Of a stretch of DNA of 24,170 nucleotides, positions 21,865-24,170 are shown in pieces. Made by a program: the position numbers and the translations under genes. Within the stretch, counting starts at the first letter, position 1. Every line of letters starts with the position of its first letter. Origin of the DNA: a virus. The notes under the pieces are model-generated. The model did not search any database, was not told the DNA's origin, and worked only from the letters and a program-made list of their open reading frames with translations. The stretch is taken from the IMG/VR virus record IMGVR_UViG_3300035698_003618, positions 1 through 24,170 of that record; one strand, given 5' to 3'.

Positions 21865-23118
21865 ATGACAAATGATTTAATGAAACGACCGACGGCGCCG
21901 TCGGGGATGGTTTCAATCGAACAAGAGCGGGCGGTAATGGAAGTTCAAGCCGCTGTAATGGTCGCGAAAAGGTTTCCGCGGTTTCTTCCGGAGGTCAAAG
22001 AGCGCGTCGTCGCCGAATTTGGCAATAAAGATTTGGCCGAAAAGGCATTATATACATATCCTCGAGGCGATACGACGGTCGAGGGGATATCGATCCGGGG
22101 TGCCGAAGTCCTGGCGCGTAATTTCCAAAACATGCAATTCGGCGTGCGCGAGATCTCTCAACGATCTGGCGAGTCCGATGCCGAGGCCTTTGCATGGGAT
22201 ATCGAGAACAACGTCAAAGAGTCGCGTCAATTCATCGTGAAACATGAACGGCATTATAAAAACGGATCCGTCAAGATTCTCACGGATCCGCGGGATATTT
22301 ACGAGATGGTTGCGAATCAAGGGGCTCGTCGAATGCGTGCTTGCATCCTGGCGGTAATTCCCAAAGACATCCAAGATGCGGCCGTCGAGAATAGTCGAAA
22401 AACTCTTTTAGCCGACGAGGATCCGATCGAGGTCAAGATCCGGAAAATGGTCGCGGCGTTCAAAGAGATCGGCGTCACGACCGAAATGTTAAAAAAGAGA
22501 CTCGGTCACGTTATGAAAACGACGACGGTGCACGAGGTTCTCAAGTTGAAAACGATTTATCGATCTATCCGCGACAACATGGGATCGATCGATGATTATT
22601 TCGGCGAGGATCCCGGCGGTGCCTCCGGGCCGTCGACGACGGACAAACTCAAGGGCGCCGGCGGCGATCCGGAATTGCCTGTCGAGTGCACCATTTGCGG
22701 CTATAAGTGCAAATCCGCTCGAGGCTTGTCTGCGCATATGACGCGATCGCATAACGACGTGGTCGACCGAGTCGGCATCCGCAAACCCGATGATAGTGGC
22801 ACCGGTGAAAACGATGTCGACTTGTCCGGGGATGAGTCCGGGCCCGATGAGATCGACACATCCGGAGAGGCCGGCAACCATACCGGCGAGAATATTCAAA
22901 AGGTCGAGTCGGATCCGGAGGATTTAAACGAAAAGCGTCAACTCATAATGTCATGGGATCGAGGGCGGAAAGAATCGCCGGCGGCCAAAAAACCTTATAT
23001 CTCTATTGCGCGAAATTCCGTCGGAGTGAATAAACAGGCTTTAATTTTAGACGACGGCGAATGTGACCTAATTATCAATGAATACAAATCTTTGATTGAG
23101 CTCGAAAAGCAGTTATGA
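21865..23118 (+). CDS. Probable DNA recombination protein with C2H2 zinc finger
   Basis: Of the 417 residues, the first 200 or so follow a widespread phage family: 'EQERAVMEVQAAVMVAKRFP', then ALYTYPRGDTTVEGISIRGA, 'NMQFGVREISQRSGESDAEAF', 'FIVKHERH' and 'LTDPRDIYEMVANQGARRMR'. Family members are usually called hypothetical and lie beside RecE-type nucleases, so a strand-annealing or DNA-end role is inferred. A helical segment follows (to about 240). Residues 275-296 form a C2H2 zinc finger (C275, C278, H291, H296; 'CTICGYKCKSARGLSAHM'). An acidic linker (about 300-350) joins it to a conserved-looking C-terminal helix pair. The zinc finger is not part of the family as I know it. AAAGGGG precedes the ATG. 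Confidence 0.65.
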   Translation: MTNDLMKRPTAPSGMVSIEQERAVMEVQAAVMVAKRFPRFLPEVKERVVAEFGNKDLAEKALYTYPRGDTTVEGISIRGAEVLARNFQNMQFGVREISQRSGESDAEAFAWDIENNVKESRQFIVKHERHYKNGSVKILTDPRDIYEMVANQGARRMRACILAVIPKDIQDAAVENSRKTLLADEDPIEVKIRKMVAAFKEIGVTTEMLKKRLGHVMKTTTVHEVLKLKTIYRSIRDNMGSIDDYFGEDPGGASGPSTTDKLKGAGGDPELPVECTICGYKCKSARGLSAHMTRSHNDVVDRVGIRKPDDSGTGENDVDLSGDESGPDEIDTSGEAGNHTGENIQKVESDPEDLNEKRQLIMSWDRGRKESPAAKKPYISIARNSVGVNKQALILDDGECDLIINEYKSLIELEKQL

Positions 23119-23126
23119 ACAATTTC

Positions 23127-23152
23127 CCCGGGCGTCTATACGGGCGCCCGGG
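23127..23152. repeat. GC-rich stem-loop after the zinc-finger gene
   Basis: CCCGGGCG (23127-23134) and CGCCCGGG (23145-23152) form a perfect 8-bp stem with a 10-base loop. It begins 9 bases after the stop. Following bases are TAAAATAC, not a T-run. It could act as a weak terminator, mRNA 3' protector or attenuator between the recombination and replication genes. Confidence 0.5.
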
Positions 23153-23183
23153 TAAAATACCTACAGTTTAAAGGCGACTTCCT

Positions 23184-23921
23184 ATGAAATGGTTCAAGCA
23201 TATTTCCGACTCGATTAATGATCCTTTTATTCGCTATTTAATGCAAAAATTTGGGCCGTTCGGATATCTCGCATTCTTTGGAATATTAGAGATTTACGGG
23301 CGCGAATTCAAGATCGCCGATGATTGGAAATTAGAGGTTACAACGCGATTCATTCGAGATAGTTTGCATCAAAAAACGGCCAGAAAGTTAAACTCTTTTC
23401 TATCTAATGTTGAACTAAAAAAAAGATGGGCGATTATAAAGTCGTCGAAAGATGGCATCGAGTGGGTGTCGATATATGTGCCTAAGTTCCTCGAAATCAT
23501 TGACGATACGACTCGAAAAAAGTTTGCCGATTATGAGGAAGAAGTCCGGAATCGTTCCGGAATCATTCCTCCTAAGAAGAAGAAGAAGAAGAAGAAGAAA
23601 GAAAGTATAAAAGAAAAAGCCGCGTACGGCGAATTTTCAAAGGTAAAATTGACAGCCGATGAACATAAAAAACTATTAGATAAATATGGCACGGATCAAA
23701 CGCTCGACTATATTGGCAAGGTCGATCGGTATATAATGACAAAGGGCCGGAATTACAAATCGCACTATGCGACGATCTTGTCATGGATGAATAAAGATAA
23801 AATCGGATCCGTCAAGGATACGCGAACGAATACACATCCGACGTGCTCAAAATGCAAAATGTCGGCATCGAATATAACCCGGGGCAAAGCGTGCCCGTAT
23901 TGTGGGGAAATGATCAAATGA
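23184..23921 (+). CDS. Replication initiator-like protein with polylysine and zinc ribbon
   Basis: The 245-residue protein begins MKWFKHISDSINDPFIRYLM and 'GPFGYLAFFGILEIYG'. This is the start of phage replication proteins of the Lin1244/DnaD-like type, whose N-terminus binds origin DNA. Residues 131-139 are nine Lys in a row, encoded by an AAG repeat. The following part (KLTADEHKKLLDKYG ... 'YKSHYATILSWMNKDK') is the usual C-terminal helical region that contacts the helicase loader or primosome. A zinc ribbon ends the protein: C221-x2-C224-x12-C237-x2-C240. It lies in the early block and overlaps the next start (ATGA). Probably initiates phage DNA replication. The exact family is uncertain, but pattern and context agree. 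Confidence 0.7.
   Translation: MKWFKHISDSINDPFIRYLMQKFGPFGYLAFFGILEIYGREFKIADDWKLEVTTRFIRDSLHQKTARKLNSFLSNVELKKRWAIIKSSKDGIEWVSIYVPKFLEIIDDTTRKKFADYEEEVRNRSGIIPPKKKKKKKKKESIKEKAAYGEFSKVKLTADEHKKLLDKYGTDQTLDYIGKVDRYIMTKGRNYKSHYATILSWMNKDKIGSVKDTRTNTHPTCSKCKMSASNITRGKACPYCGEMIK
23574..23597 (+). repeat. (AAG)8 trinucleotide microsatellite
   Basis: Eight consecutive AAG triplets followed by AAA encode nine lysines in the replication protein. Slippage would change the lysine number without shifting the frame. Nothing similar occurs elsewhere in the window. Confidence 0.95.
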
Positions 23922-24127
23922 TAAAATATATATTATCCTTCCTATTGCTGATATCGGCCGATGTCCAGGCCGCCGATTTATATTGTTCTATTCTTTCAAC
24001 CGACACGCCGATACATTTCGAGGTATCGATCGACGAACAGGATATTGACGGTTGCCGGTTCCTGGAACTAATCAGTGAGATGTACAAACAAGATCTTGTC
24101 CTATCAGTAGAATACCTGGGAGGTTAA
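23918..24127 (+). CDS. Small exported protein (hypothetical)
   Basis: The ATG at 23918 overlaps the replication gene stop (ATGA); the longer reading from 23843 would lie inside that gene. The 69-residue product starts MIKYILSFLLLISADVQAAD, a complete Sec signal peptide with cleavage at VQA-AD. Mature length is about 50 residues, with two Cys (about 23 and 46) able to form a disulfide, and 'FEVSIDEQDIDGC' in the middle. It is probably periplasmic. Function unknown. Periplasmic small proteins in early phage blocks sometimes act in superinfection exclusion; that is only a suggestion from location. Confidence 0.6.
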   Translation: MIKYILSFLLLISADVQAADLYCSILSTDTPIHFEVSIDEQDIDGCRFLELISEMYKQDLVLSVEYLGG

Positions 24128-24129
24128 TT

Positions 24130-24170
24130 ATGAAAACGAGAGAGGAATTAATCTCCAGACTTGAACCCTA
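24130..24170 (+). CDS. Start of next gene (partial)
   Basis: The ATG at 24130, two bases after the previous stop, opens a frame that reads MKTREELISRLEP and runs off the window. A GGGAGG motif at 24118-24123 is a good ribosome binding site. The N-terminus is charged and helical. Nothing more can be said from 41 bases. Confidence 0.5.
   Translation, partial: MKTREELISRLEP

Noticed and set aside
23572-23784. Minus-strand frame opposite the polylysine tract
   Set aside because: Ends in a serine run created by the AAG repeat; no independent coding evidence.
1-24170. tRNA genes, CRISPR arrays, transposases, integrase or attachment sites
   Set aside because: None seen on reading; no repeat-spacer pattern, no cloverleaf and no matching protein motifs.

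Overview
This window is a contiguous piece of a tailed (siphovirus-type, HK97/lambda-like) phage or prophage. Every supported gene lies on the + strand. The gene order is diagnostic: a head/decoration region, head-tail connectors, tail completion and terminator proteins, the tail tube, a frameshifted tail assembly chaperone pair, the tape measure, tail-tip proteins, fibres, lysis genes, and then a regulatory and recombination/replication region. No integrase, tRNA, IS element, CRISPR array or attachment site was seen. The host cannot be named. A Zn amidase endolysin and several Sec-type signal peptides fit a Gram-negative host, but this is inference. The DNA is close to half GC. It is rich in short palindromes such as GGATCC and GCCGGC, poor in CAG/CTG, and most genes use AGGGG-type ribosome binding sites.

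Layout. 1-760: end of a beta-helix-like virion protein and an orphan C-terminal gene fragment without a start codon. 785-3599: small virion protein, gp6-type connector with an extra N-terminal Ig-like domain, head-tail joining protein, HK97 gp10-like tail completion protein, a secreted fibronectin-type-III-like protein, and a tail terminator. 3608-5321: a SAM methyltransferase and a tandem two-domain glycosyltransferase, placed directly before the tail tube gene. 5354-6675: tail tube protein, then two chaperone frames joined by a canonical A AAA AAC -1 slippery site. 6663-14346: tape measure, a tail-tip protein carrying a sialidase-like Asp-box propeller, and a second tail-tip/hub protein; each start overlaps the preceding stop.

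14343-18204: two fibre-like proteins with signal peptides, the second made of jelly-roll/LamG domains with an EF-hand-like loop. 18264-19342: a one-TM protein, a T7-type amidase endolysin and a small conserved-looking phage protein. A strong rho-independent terminator (19447-19483) ends this late block. Immediately after it are a candidate operator and a textbook sigma70 promoter. These lead into a small HTH regulator, a small hypothetical gene, a possible structured leader RNA, a PD-(D/E)XK (RecE/DUF3799-like) nuclease, a 41-aa membrane peptide, a recombination-neighbourhood protein, a probable recombination protein fused to a C2H2 zinc finger, and a replication-initiator-like protein with a nine-lysine run and a zinc ribbon. 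A small exported protein and the first codons of another gene end the window.

The most unusual content is accessory material inside the tail module. There is a methyltransferase-glycosyltransferase pair next to the tail tube gene, and there are sugar-recognition folds on the tail tip and fibres. Four proteins carry export signals. Together they suggest that this phage modifies and reads surface glycans, and may display proteins on the infected cell.
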